A DNA stretch of 64,000 bases from Limnothrix sp. CACIAM 69d. Its GTDB lineage: Bacteria > Cyanobacteriota > Cyanobacteriia > CACIAM-69d. The stretch spans positions 186,001 to 250,000 of the forward strand of contig MKGP02000053.1 in NCBI GenBank assembly GCA_001913845.2, given 5' to 3'. Shown in pieces: positions 56,392 to 64,000 of the stretch (position 1 is the stretch's first letter; each line of letters opens with the position of its first letter). The notes below the pieces were generated by a model that was given only the letters and a program-made list of their open reading frames with translations, was not told where the DNA came from and searched no databases. Both the position numbers and the translations under genes were made by a program.

Positions 56392-56588
56392 CGTCCAACA
56401 TAAAAAGCTCAACTATCGCAGAGTCAGTCGATAGTCTCTCTGAGATAGAAGACTATCAATCAACAATTTCGGGCGTGCCTGGTCAACAGTTAGTGAAATT
56501 CGCTGGAATAATTTCCCCAGAGGATTTGCAGGATATTTCAGAAGCCATTGCAACGGACTGTCGCCGGGTCAATCCCAATGATTGGTAA
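56292..56588 (+). CDS. Putative antitoxin 2 with shared N-terminal module
   Basis: 98 residues. The N-terminal 34 match antitoxin 1. The C-terminal part, GVPGQQLVKFAGIISPEDLQ then DISEAIATDCRRVNPNDW, is the tail found in another cyanobacterial antitoxin type partnered with PIN toxins. The protein therefore looks like a chimera of two antitoxin families. Its stop overlaps the following vapC start by 11 bases, the usual coupled arrangement. Confidence 0.8.
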   Translation: MVTWQSLSKQAEQLSWRDRLALIWQLVRSLLGRSSNIKSSTIAESVDSLSEIEDYQSTISGVPGQQLVKFAGIISPEDLQDISEAIATDCRRVNPNDW

Positions 56589-56967
56589 ATACTTGTTAGA
56601 CACCAACATCATCATTGCTCTCATCAACCAAGAGCCAGCCGTGATTCAGCGCATTTCAGAAAGTTCTGAAACTGCCATTAGCAGCATTACTGTTGGTGAG
56701 CTATGCTATGGAGCAAGACAATCAAAGAAAACTATAGAAAATTTGGCAAAGCTAGACTCTTTCTTTGCAGAAACTTTGATTCTTGACTGCACCGAAGTCA
56801 CTGGCAAGATTTATGGCGCAATCAAAAGTCAACTACGCAAAAAAGGGAGACCCATTCCAGAAAATGATATTTGGATTGCTGCAACTGCCCTTCAGTATGA
56901 TCTGATTCTCGTAACCCGCGATTCCGATTTTGAAGCTGTTGATAATCTAATCTTAGAGTCATGGTAG
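56578..56967 (+). CDS. vapC: VapC-type PIN-domain ribonuclease toxin, apparently intact
   Basis: 129 residues. Metal-binding acidic residues are all present: Asp in KYLLDTNIIIAL, Glu in ITVGELCYGARQS, Asp in IPENDIWIAATALQ and Asp in LVTRDSDFEAV. PIN toxins cleave tRNA or rRNA when released from their antitoxin. ATG 56578 lies inside the end of antitoxin 2. Unlike the preceding paralogous locus, no stop or frameshift is seen. The two PIN domains are only distantly similar, so this is not a simple duplication. Confidence 0.9.
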   Translation: MIGKYLLDTNIIIALINQEPAVIQRISESSETAISSITVGELCYGARQSKKTIENLAKLDSFFAETLILDCTEVTGKIYGAIKSQLRKKGRPIPENDIWIAATALQYDLILVTRDSDFEAVDNLILESW

Positions 56968-57022
56968 CTAACAGCCTTAAGTTTGACCAAAACTAGCTGC
57001 GTATTAGTTTCTAACTAACTTT

Positions 57023-57328
57023 GTGATCCTTATCTCTACTCCTTCCCGTGGCCTCACGCTTATTGTCCCCGAACCGATCGCCGAGCGCCTTGCTCAACTC
57101 GGTTGGACGAGCGATCGCTCACTCGTTTTGGGTGAGCATTGGCAGTGGCTCGCCAATGGATTGCTATGGTTACTGACGCGAGTGCTGGGCAAGATAGAAC
57201 CCAAAGCGATCGCCGAGCCAGAAAACCTGGAATTTTCCGCTGATAGCTTCCGACAATCCTGGGAACAAGCCCAAACCGGAAAAACTCTACCGTTGTCTGA
57301 GCTGTGGGAAGGAATTGAGGGTGACTAG
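57023..57328 (+). CDS. Putative antitoxin 3 of a degraded RelE/ParE module
   Basis: 101 residues from a GTG start. The C-terminal end, SADSFRQSWEQAQTGKTLPL then SELWEGIEGD, resembles the tail of cyanobacterial RelB-like antitoxins that precede RelE/ParE toxins. The first ~70 residues (STPSRGLTLIVPEPIAERLA, LVLGEHWQWLANGLLWLLTR) are an unfamiliar module, again suggesting that an antitoxin tail has been joined to a different head. The following toxin fragment overlaps its stop by 8 bases. Confidence 0.65.
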   Translation: MILISTPSRGLTLIVPEPIAERLAQLGWTSDRSLVLGEHWQWLANGLLWLLTRVLGKIEPKAIAEPENLEFSADSFRQSWEQAQTGKTLPLSELWEGIEGD

Positions 57329-57419
57329 CAGCAATCCCATTGAGATTCGGTTTACCCCCGAATTTCAGAGAAAATTAAAATTTCTGTTCAAAAAATGGGG
57401 AAACCAAGTTCAGCTTTAG
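57321..57419 (+). pseudogene. RelE/ParE toxin fragment (N-terminal 32 codons)
   Basis: GTG 57321 opens SSNPIEIRFTPEFQRKLKFL and stops after 32 codons at TAG 57417-57419. IEIRFTPEFQRKLK is the typical first strand and helix of RelE/ParE toxins (~85-100 residues), but the rest is gone: the next gene, on the opposite strand, ends 9 bases later. Truncated and presumably inactive. Confidence 0.7.
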
Positions 57420-57427
57420 TGTAAGTA

Positions 57428-58372
57428 TTAATTCGATTCAGAGGCTTCAGAGTCCCGAGATTCAGATTCCCCAGCCCAAATTTGTTCGGCAGGCGGCGTT
57501 AACCACCAGGCCAAGCCGCCCAAGCCAGTTTCCGCCAGTACACTCACCAATCGATAGCTAGCCACGCTGGCCAACAGAGCCGCTGGATTGACGATCGACC
57601 CCAACAGGGCGATCGCCGCCGCTTCAAAAACCCCAACCCCGCCGGGCGCACCGGGCACGACCAATCCCAACAACCAGGCCAACCCAAACCCACTGGCCAA
57701 CCGAGGCAAATCCAGAGGACTAATGGCACTAAAGGCCGCCAGAGCTGCCAAGAACCCTGCGCCCCGCCACAGCAAAAAGCCCGTTTCTCCCAACAACGGT
57801 CCGATCGGGTATTGGCTCAGTTGGGCCGGTTGGTGGTGAGGGTTGCTGTCGGTGGTTTGCAGTTTGCGGCGGCCTAACCGTTGCAATAGGGGATTCAAAA
57901 TGCGGGGATGCACCGCTCCCAACACCCCGATCGCCAGGGCCAACTGCACTCCCCACCAAGCCCGATCGCTCGCCAAAACCCCCAACAACAGAGCCGCCAC
58001 CGCCATCAGCAACGGCTCCAGCAATACACTGGCCGCCGCCACTGGCCAAGCCACGCCCACCCGGCCCGCCGCCCGAATTCGACCGTAGAAATGCCACACA
58101 TTCCCCGGCAAATACTTGGCCACATTGGTCACCAGATAGGTGCGCAACACCCAGCCACGTGGGGCCGATCGCCCAAAGGCCTGCAACAGCCAACCCCACA
58201 CCACCGCTGACCACAGATGCGCCGCCGCCGTCAGCCCCAATGACAGGGCCAGCCAGCCCCACCCTTGGATGGTTAACTGCAAGGTGGCAACTTCCGCCGC
58301 CCGATCGAGCAGTGTTTTCAGCAAAAAAGCAAGGACTAGTCCCAAGACCAGCCAGCGGCCAAATTTTTTCAA
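57428..58372 (-). CDS. Lysylphosphatidylglycerol synthase TM-region family membrane protein
   Basis: 314 residues, 7-8 membrane segments (WLVLGLVLAFLLKTLLD; LALSLGLTAAAHLWSAVVWG; VAAASVLLEPLLMAVAALLL; LASGFGLAWLLGLVVPGAPG; AAAIALLGSIVNPAALLASV). The motifs TNVAKYLPGNVWHFYGR and VVPGAPGGVGVFEAAAIALL are hallmarks of the UPF0104 / LPG-synthase TM family, a flippase-like membrane domain. There is no aminoacyl-transferase domain, so no phosphatidylglycerol lysylation is predicted. The C-terminus ends in a Ser/Glu-rich tail. It bounds the toxin-antitoxin cluster; GC and HIP1 content look native. Confidence 0.85.
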   Translation of the reverse strand: MKKFGRWLVLGLVLAFLLKTLLDRAAEVATLQLTIQGWGWLALSLGLTAAAHLWSAVVWGWLLQAFGRSAPRGWVLRTYLVTNVAKYLPGNVWHFYGRIRAAGRVGVAWPVAAASVLLEPLLMAVAALLLGVLASDRAWWGVQLALAIGVLGAVHPRILNPLLQRLGRRKLQTTDSNPHHQPAQLSQYPIGPLLGETGFLLWRGAGFLAALAAFSAISPLDLPRLASGFGLAWLLGLVVPGAPGGVGVFEAAAIALLGSIVNPAALLASVASYRLVSVLAETGLGGLAWWLTPPAEQIWAGESESRDSEASESN

Positions 58373-58557
58373 AGGGGTTCAACCAAAACTTGAGATTGCC
58401 ATCAACAAGATAGCCACCAAGTAGCCCTCAAATGGCCCCCAATCAGACTTTCATGGACAAGAACAACCCGATCGCAATCCTTGAGGCATTTGATCGCCAT
58501 ACCCAATGAAACACTGCCTGAAGCATGGCGGGCTAGGCCCTGAGGGTTAATCAACGG

Positions 58558-59004
58558 TTACGCGCTGCGGGCCAGGAGTGCCGCCAACAATGGAAGACCC
58601 ATCCAACCCACCAGCTCAATCCGAATTAGCCAAGAGAGCCACTGAAATTGCGTTTGACCCAGTTGGGGAACCTTGCCTTCCCGCAAACTGCCAATCCAAG
58701 ACACAAAGGAAATCGTTGGGTAAATGGACAAAGCCCCAACCAAGAGAAATAGACCAACCTTGGTATAGAAAATGGGGTTGCCAAGGTAATAGTCAGCACC
58801 TTTGCCAAAATAAATGACCCGCAACGCTCCGGTGAATAAAACCAGAGAAGCGGAGATGCCATAGATCACATCAGCAATCAGAATTCGCCAAGCTTCCGCG
58901 ATCGAGAGTTCTTTTCTGAGAGTCAGCAGTTCCACGGCCACAGCCCCAAAGGCCAACATGAAGCTGAGGTAATGGAAATAGGCAGTAATTGCGCTGGGCC
59001 ACAT
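58558..59004 (-). CDS. DUF2214 family membrane protein
   Basis: 148 residues with four membrane segments (ITAYFHYLSFMLAFGAVAVE; IADVIYGISASLVLFTGALR; PIFYTKVGLFLLVGALSIYP; WLIRIELVGWMGLPLLAALL). The YFHYLS-E-TLRKELS start and LRVIYFGKGADYYLGNPIF segment match what I recall of DUF2214, function unknown. The frame is open ~77 codons upstream without family content, so ATG 59004 (MWPSAITAYFHYLS) is the likely start. Confidence 0.85.
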   Translation of the reverse strand: MWPSAITAYFHYLSFMLAFGAVAVELLTLRKELSIAEAWRILIADVIYGISASLVLFTGALRVIYFGKGADYYLGNPIFYTKVGLFLLVGALSIYPTISFVSWIGSLREGKVPQLGQTQFQWLSWLIRIELVGWMGLPLLAALLARSA

Positions 59005-59332
59005 GGTGATTGGGGGAGTTTTTAGTGAAGGGCAAGTGAAGGGCAAATACAATGTAATGGACTTAAACCGCTTTAAACCGCCCCCTTGAAAATGCGGCTT
59101 TGAAACCGCCATTGATAGTAATTGATCATTTTGCTGGCGTTCGCCGGAAGCTGAATTGCCCGATGACGACAAGGGGGAACAGGTGTCGGATCGGGTAGGG
59201 CTGTTCCAAAATGGGATTTTCTGGGTGTTCCGCATGGGTTGCGGGGCCGGAAAAATCAGAAACCGAGGCCGATCGCGCCTTGGTAACCCTCATTTGCGGC
59301 CAGTTTCGACTCCAATTTTCCCCACGTTTTAA

Positions 59333-60304
<972 letters not shown>

Positions 60305-60437
60305 GGGGCGATCGGGGGGCAATTGCTGAACTGGCTGAGGGGTGCGGGTTTCGCGATCGAGCGGTGGGGTCGTCACCCTCGACGCTGCCCGATCGCCCCT
60401 GTCAAGATGAGAGGCAATCACGCGGCAGGATAGCGCC

Positions 60438-60740
60438 ATGAATATCTCCCCCAGCGCCCTTTACGGTTGGTATCGCGACACGATTCGGAACCCGAAATAT
60501 CGCCTCTGGATTGTGGCGGGCACGCTGGTGTATCTCCTCAGCCCGATCGATATTGCGCCGGACTTTCTGCCGATCGCGGGCCAACTGGATGATTTGGCGA
60601 TCGTGACCTTGCTGATTGCAGAGTTGTCGCAAATCGCGATCGAGTGGTTTAAAAATCGCCCCACGGTCAAGTCCGCTCCAGCGGCCACGGTGGCTGACTC
60701 CACGGTGGATGTGAACGCCGTCAAAATGGACGGCCAATAA
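60438..60740 (+). CDS. YkvA/DUF1232 family small membrane protein
   Basis: 100 residues. The core YRLWIVAGTLVYLLSPIDIA then PDFLPIAGQLDDLAIVTLLI is the DUF1232 signature (SPIDxxPDxxP-GxxDD), with one or two membrane-associated helices. A low-complexity Ala/Val/Thr tail follows. Function unknown. ATG 60438 follows the fcl stop by ~130 bases. Confidence 0.9.
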   Translation: MNISPSALYGWYRDTIRNPKYRLWIVAGTLVYLLSPIDIAPDFLPIAGQLDDLAIVTLLIAELSQIAIEWFKNRPTVKSAPAATVADSTVDVNAVKMDGQ

Positions 60741-60779
60741 TGATCAGTAATGATCGGTGGCCGTAGGTTTGCTTGATTG

Positions 60780-60821
60780 ATGTGGCTTAGTTAATGTGGC
60801 TTAGTTAATGTGGCTTGGCTG
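60780..60821. repeat. 14-bp tandem repeat, three copies
   Basis: ATGTGGCTTAGTTA at 60780-60793 and 60794-60807, then a diverged ATGTGGCTTGGCTG at 60808-60821. Intergenic, between the converging DUF1232 and NUDIX genes. Confidence 0.8.
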
Positions 60822-60866
60822 ATTTGCTGGGTTGATTAAGATGGCGGTGGACTGCCTCAGGTTGCC

Positions 60867-61412
60867 TTAGTCATCAAGCCAGAGGGCTGGATCTTGATGC
60901 AGGGCCAACAGGATCGATCGATGGGGTGTGCCGATCGGGCGCATCTGTTGCAAACGGGGCGACCAACATTCCCCCGCTTCCAAGTCGGCGATCGTGCCCC
61001 AAGCCAAATCCTGCCCTTCGTTGAGTTCCAACTCCGTGAGCGGCACGGTCAGCAACCCATGGAAGAAAAAATGCTGGCGGCCGCTGTCTTGCAGGGTCGA
61101 TCGAAACGGACTTAACCGGGGCGGCACAAAGCCAATTTCCTCTTGCAATTCCCGCCGCAGACCCGCTTCGGGCGCTTCGCCGGCCTCCAGGTGTCCGCCA
61201 AACAGGCCCCAGTGACCGGGATAGAGAATGTGGGGAAAATCATCCCGCAGTTGCAACAGGAATCGATCGCGCGAGGGAGGATAGAGCAAAGCAAGGGCCA
61301 CGGCTTCCATTCCTGATCTCGTTCCTGTTTCGGCATCTGGGGATGAACTGTCCCCGTTTGACTCAGATCCTGATGGGAATCTGGGACTTGGGCTGGGGTC
61401 TGATGGACGCAT
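60867..61412 (-). CDS. NUDIX hydrolase
   Basis: 181 residues. The Nudix box GHLEAGEAPEAGLRRELQEE then IGF fits GX5EX7REUXEEXGU exactly, so a nucleoside-diphosphate-linked substrate is hydrolysed with Mg. The strand before it (HILYPGHWGLFGGHLE) and the C-terminal helix look complete. The first ~34 residues are Ser/Pro rich and unconserved; an internal ATG (MEAVALALLYPP, 61310) with AGGA just upstream may be the true start. Substrate cannot be told from sequence. Only 7 bases separate its start from the end of the putative lipoprotein gene at 61420, on the same strand. Confidence 0.92.
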   Translation of the reverse strand: MRPSDPSPSPRFPSGSESNGDSSSPDAETGTRSGMEAVALALLYPPSRDRFLLQLRDDFPHILYPGHWGLFGGHLEAGEAPEAGLRRELQEEIGFVPPRLSPFRSTLQDSGRQHFFFHGLLTVPLTELELNEGQDLAWGTIADLEAGECWSPRLQQMRPIGTPHRSILLALHQDPALWLDD

Positions 61413-61419
61413 GGCTAAC

Positions 61420-61830
61420 TTAAGGCTCCTCGATCGCGTAAATTTCGCCCATCTCCTGCTGTCCCACTTGGATTGGTTGATAGCGAAGAGAGGTCTTGAG
61501 TTTCACCACTTGCCCTAGCTCAAGCTCGGTTCGATCGCCCTGAGACAGCACCCAAATCCAGCCCGTTGGATCTTCAATTCGGTAAATGCGGCCGTCGAGC
61601 AGGGGGACCCGTTCGACGGCTTTGCCTTGGATGTAAACCGATCGCCCATTGAGCGACGAAGCCGGTTGTTGTTTTAACTCCCCGATCGCAACGGTTGGCG
61701 TGCAGCCCACCATTAACCAGGTGAACCCCAGAACTAACCCATGCCACCCCTTGTTTTTTTGTCCTTTTGGCCGTGGTGGGACGGGTGGAGCCAAACGCCG
61801 CAACATCTGAGACATGAGCTGCTGAGACAT
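61420..61830 (-). CDS. Putative lipoprotein with OB-fold-like domain
   Basis: About 136 residues. An N-terminal basic stretch (RRLAPPVPPRPKGQKNKGW) precedes a hydrophobic segment LVLGFTWLMVGCTPTVAIG, whose LMVGC resembles a lipobox with the Cys to be lipidated. The rest (GRSVYIQGKAVERVPLLDGR, IYRIEDPTGWIWVLSQGD, LELGQVVKLKTSLRYQPIQV) reads as the beta-strands of an OB-fold nucleic-acid- or ligand-binding module of the type found in periplasmic proteins. Family name not recognised. ATG 61830 is chosen over a TTG at 61851. It lies just upstream of the NUDIX gene in the reading direction. Confidence 0.7.
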   Translation of the reverse strand: MSQQLMSQMLRRLAPPVPPRPKGQKNKGWHGLVLGFTWLMVGCTPTVAIGELKQQPASSLNGRSVYIQGKAVERVPLLDGRIYRIEDPTGWIWVLSQGDRTELELGQVVKLKTSLRYQPIQVGQQEMGEIYAIEEP

Positions 61831-62064
61831 TGCCGGTATGGTGATTTTCAATCAGATCCTGTTGCTCGTTATGGTTGCGCAAGCGGGCGCTCAGTGACCA
61901 CGATTCTTAACCTTAACTTTTGCATTGGCTGCTTCATGGGTTTTCACATGGGTTGACGAAATCGTTGAGGTGCGGAAAATCCTTTAGATTTTGACGCTGA
62001 AATGCTCAAAACGCATGATCAATTCTTTACAGTTTGAAGCGTTCTTCCTAGAATTTCTCCCCTC

Positions 62065-62931
62065 ATGACTGCGCGCCTGCTGGACGGAAAAGCCCTTGCC
62101 GAGAAAATTCAAGATCGCCTGAAGGTGGAGATTGCGGAACTCCAACCCGATCGGGGCCGTGCGCCTGGCCTAGCTGTGTTGATGGTTGGGGACAATCCCG
62201 CCAGCGCCGCCTATGTTCGCAACAAAGAACGGGCCTGCGAGCGTTTGGGTATGGTCTCCTTTGGTCAGCATCTGCCCGCCACGGCCACCCAAGCCGAACT
62301 AACCGCTATCATTCATCAGCTCAATGCCGATCCGAACGTGGACGGCATTTTGGTGCAATTGCCTTTGCCGGACGGGCTGGATGGCAACGCCCTGCTGTTG
62401 GAAATTGACCCCGATAAGGATGCCGATGGGTTGCATCCGGCTAATTTGGGACGATTGGTGCGGGGTGAGCCTTGTCTGCGGAGTTGCACCCCGGCCGGCG
62501 TGATGGAAATTTTGCGAGATGGGGGCATTGATCCGGCTGGCAAAAAGGCCGTGGTGGTCGGCCGCAGCATTTTGGTGGGCAAGCCGATCGCCCTGATGCT
62601 GTTGGAAGCCAACGCCACGGTTACGATCGCCCATTCGCGCACTCCGGACTTGGCGGCCGTTTGCCGAGAAGCCGATATTTTGGTGGCGGCGGTGGGACGG
62701 CCCCTGATGATTGGCCCCGACTACATCAAGCCTGGCGCGACGGTGATTGATGTGGGAATTAATCGGATTACCGATCAGACCGGCAAGAGCAAGCTGGTGG
62801 GGGATGTGGATTTTGATCGCCTGTTGGACGTGGCCGGCGCAATCACACCGGTTCCGGGTGGTGTGGGGCCCATGACGGTGACCATGCTGCTGGCCAACAC
62901 CGTGGAGAGCTATCGTCGCCGCCTGGCCTAG
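62065..62931 (+). CDS. folD: Bifunctional methylenetetrahydrofolate dehydrogenase / methenyl-THF cyclohydrolase FolD
   Basis: 288 residues. Interconverts 5,10-methylene-THF and 10-formyl-THF with NADP, feeding purine and fMet synthesis. Motifs: [20 protein letters not shown] with the catalytic Lys, [29 protein letters not shown], the NADP-binding [19 protein letters not shown] and [20 protein letters not shown]. Full length. It is followed by crtE on the same strand, a neighbourhood I know from other cyanobacteria, here with a ~770-base repeat-filled gap. Confidence 0.97.
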   Translation: MTARLLDGKALAEKIQDRLKVEIAELQPDRGRAPGLAVLMVGDNPASAAYVRNKERACERLGMVSFGQHLPATATQAELTAIIHQLNADPNVDGILVQLPLPDGLDGNALLLEIDPDKDADGLHPANLGRLVRGEPCLRSCTPAGVMEILRDGGIDPAGKKAVVVGRSILVGKPIALMLLEANATVTIAHSRTPDLAAVCREADILVAAVGRPLMIGPDYIKPGATVIDVGINRITDQTGKSKLVGDVDFDRLLDVAGAITPVPGGVGPMTVTMLLANTVESYRRRLA

Positions 62932-62981
62932 CTGTCCCGACTAATTGTCCCGAGCATGTTTAGGGAATTTTCTGCATCTGA

Positions 62982-63026
62982 ATGCCCTGGGTCGGGATGC
63001 CCTGGATCGGGATGCCCTGGATCGGG
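62982..63026. repeat. 15-bp tandem repeat, three copies
   Basis: Units ATGCCCTGGGTCGGG (62982-62996), ATGCCCTGGATCGGG (62997-63011) and ATGCCCTGGATCGGG (63012-63026). Because 15 is a multiple of three, the covering open frame repeats a five-residue motif, but that frame (62945-63148) shows no other gene feature. Confidence 0.85.
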
Positions 63027-63114
63027 GCTTTCTTCAATCAACCGGCTGGGTTGAGATTCCCTTTGTCCAGTCGGCTGGATTGAACCGGCTGAGGATCTTG
63101 AGGAATGGGTCAGA

Positions 63115-63350
63115 GATTAGACCTCTTGCACGAATTAACCCCCTCTGATCAAGATGGGCTAATTAACGATCATTTCGTAGGTTGGGTTGAGGTACGAAAC
63201 CCAACAGCAACAAGGCTTGCAGTGATCGAGTTGGGTTTCGCAAAGCTCAACCCAACCTACGGAACAACCCAGTGTTTGAGTGTTTTTTCAGTCGATCAGG
63301 GATCTGGGAGCGGGATTTGGGATGAGGTTCTTGATTGATGCAGGAGGTCT
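63115..63350. repeat. MITE-like element, second copy, interrupted by another repeat
   Basis: The left end TTAGACCTCTTGCACGAATT and right end GGGATTTGGGATGAGGTTC with TTGATTGATGCAGGAGGTC match the two ends of the element at 8239-8415. Between them sits the unrelated palindromic element 63176-63261, so the copy looks nested. Confidence 0.7.
63176..63261. repeat. Palindromic GTAGGTTGGGTTGAG element
   Basis: 86 bases with perfect 16-base ends CGTAGGTTGGGTTGAG and CTCAACCCAACCTACG, plus inner arms CGAAACCCAAC (63194-63204) and GTTGGGTTTCG (63230-63240). This repeat type is common in cyanobacterial genomes as non-autonomous elements. It is inserted within the MITE copy at 63115-63350. Confidence 0.88.
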
Positions 63351-63622
63351 ATCCTCTCGATCGCTGCGGTGGATCCAGACGGAATGGGTTGATGAGTCTC
63401 AGTTCAAGGATGGTTTGCAAAGGTTCACAAAACCTCTGGGGTTGGTTGGAAATTCGCTCGAAATCAGCCCTAAATTCACTCAAAATCTGACTAAATCTGA
63501 TCAGAATCCGATCTGTCCCCTCGGGGCGATCCCCTCAGGCGGTACAATGCCCCTCAAACCAACTTCTGACGGTGGTGGTTGTGGTTCAGCGGTTGTTTTG
63601 CTAGGCCAAAAGCGCACCGTAA

Positions 63623-64000
<378 letters not shown>

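Noticed and set aside
62945-63148. 67-codon frame with five-residue repeats
   Set aside because: The repeat comes from a 15-bp DNA tandem repeat; no ribosome-binding site or conserved feature.

Overview
This window is chromosomal DNA from a cyanobacterium. The evidence is the very frequent HIP1-type palindrome (GCGATCGC and GATCG cores) in nearly every native gene, together with PsbQ/CyanoQ, PAM68, a GUN4-domain protein, HetR, the folD-crtE pair and several small proteins known mainly from cyanobacteria. HetR with no other heterocyst gene in view suggests a filamentous, possibly non-heterocystous lineage. The genus cannot be fixed from this window alone.

Layout. 1-4.7 kb: enolase (cut by the window edge), an ABC1 kinase, ruvC and tadA. 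5.4-8.2 kb: a Ras-like small GTPase followed by a PAS/GAF adenylate cyclase. 8.2-12.5 kb: a MITE-like repeat, a DUF3143 protein and the minus-strand run lysA-cdaA-uppS. 13-21 kb: a small membrane protein, tRNA-Pro, a GNAT acetyltransferase, an ACT-like protein, hetR, a TPR protein, nanE and a DAHP synthase. 21-29 kb: rpsO-PAM68, glgB, moaC, tRNA-Arg, a DUF2996 protein and a Wzc/GumC-type chain-length protein. 29-36 kb: a probable minus-strand operon murT - TPR-glycosyltransferase - TPR-glycosyltransferase - gatD, with murT flanked by two inverted copies of one ~150-bp MITE. 36-46 kb: a GUN4-domain protein, a membrane protein, an alpha/beta hydrolase, psbQ, a FAD oxidoreductase, htpG, a Uma2 protein, a Ser/Asp-rich membrane protein and purB.

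46.5-57.4 kb is the accessory region. It holds a decayed IS and a ~166-bp duplicate of the 3' end of acnB joined to a truncated gene. Next come a 4-bp-overlapping pair encoding a DarT-like (DUF4433) ADP-ribosyltransferase and an ADP-ribosylglycohydrolase, then intact acnB. Beyond acnB lie a TcmP / DUF5131 (three-Cys motif) pair and a run of toxin-antitoxin modules, two of them with broken toxins. The DarT/glycohydrolase and TcmP/DUF5131 cassettes look AT-rich and I saw no complete HIP1 site in either, which suggests recent acquisition. The window closes with a membrane protein, DUF2214, a GDP-fucose synthase-like enzyme, DUF1232, NUDIX, a putative lipoprotein, folD and the start of crtE.

The strongest candidate for an undescribed system is the DarT-like toxin whose partner is an ADP-ribosylglycohydrolase instead of the usual DarG macrodomain, sitting between direct repeats of the acnB 3' end. 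Other notable items are the GTPase-adenylate cyclase pair, the insertion of two TPR-glycosyltransferases between murT and gatD, and two antitoxin genes that share a near-identical 5' module but carry unrelated C-termini and toxins.
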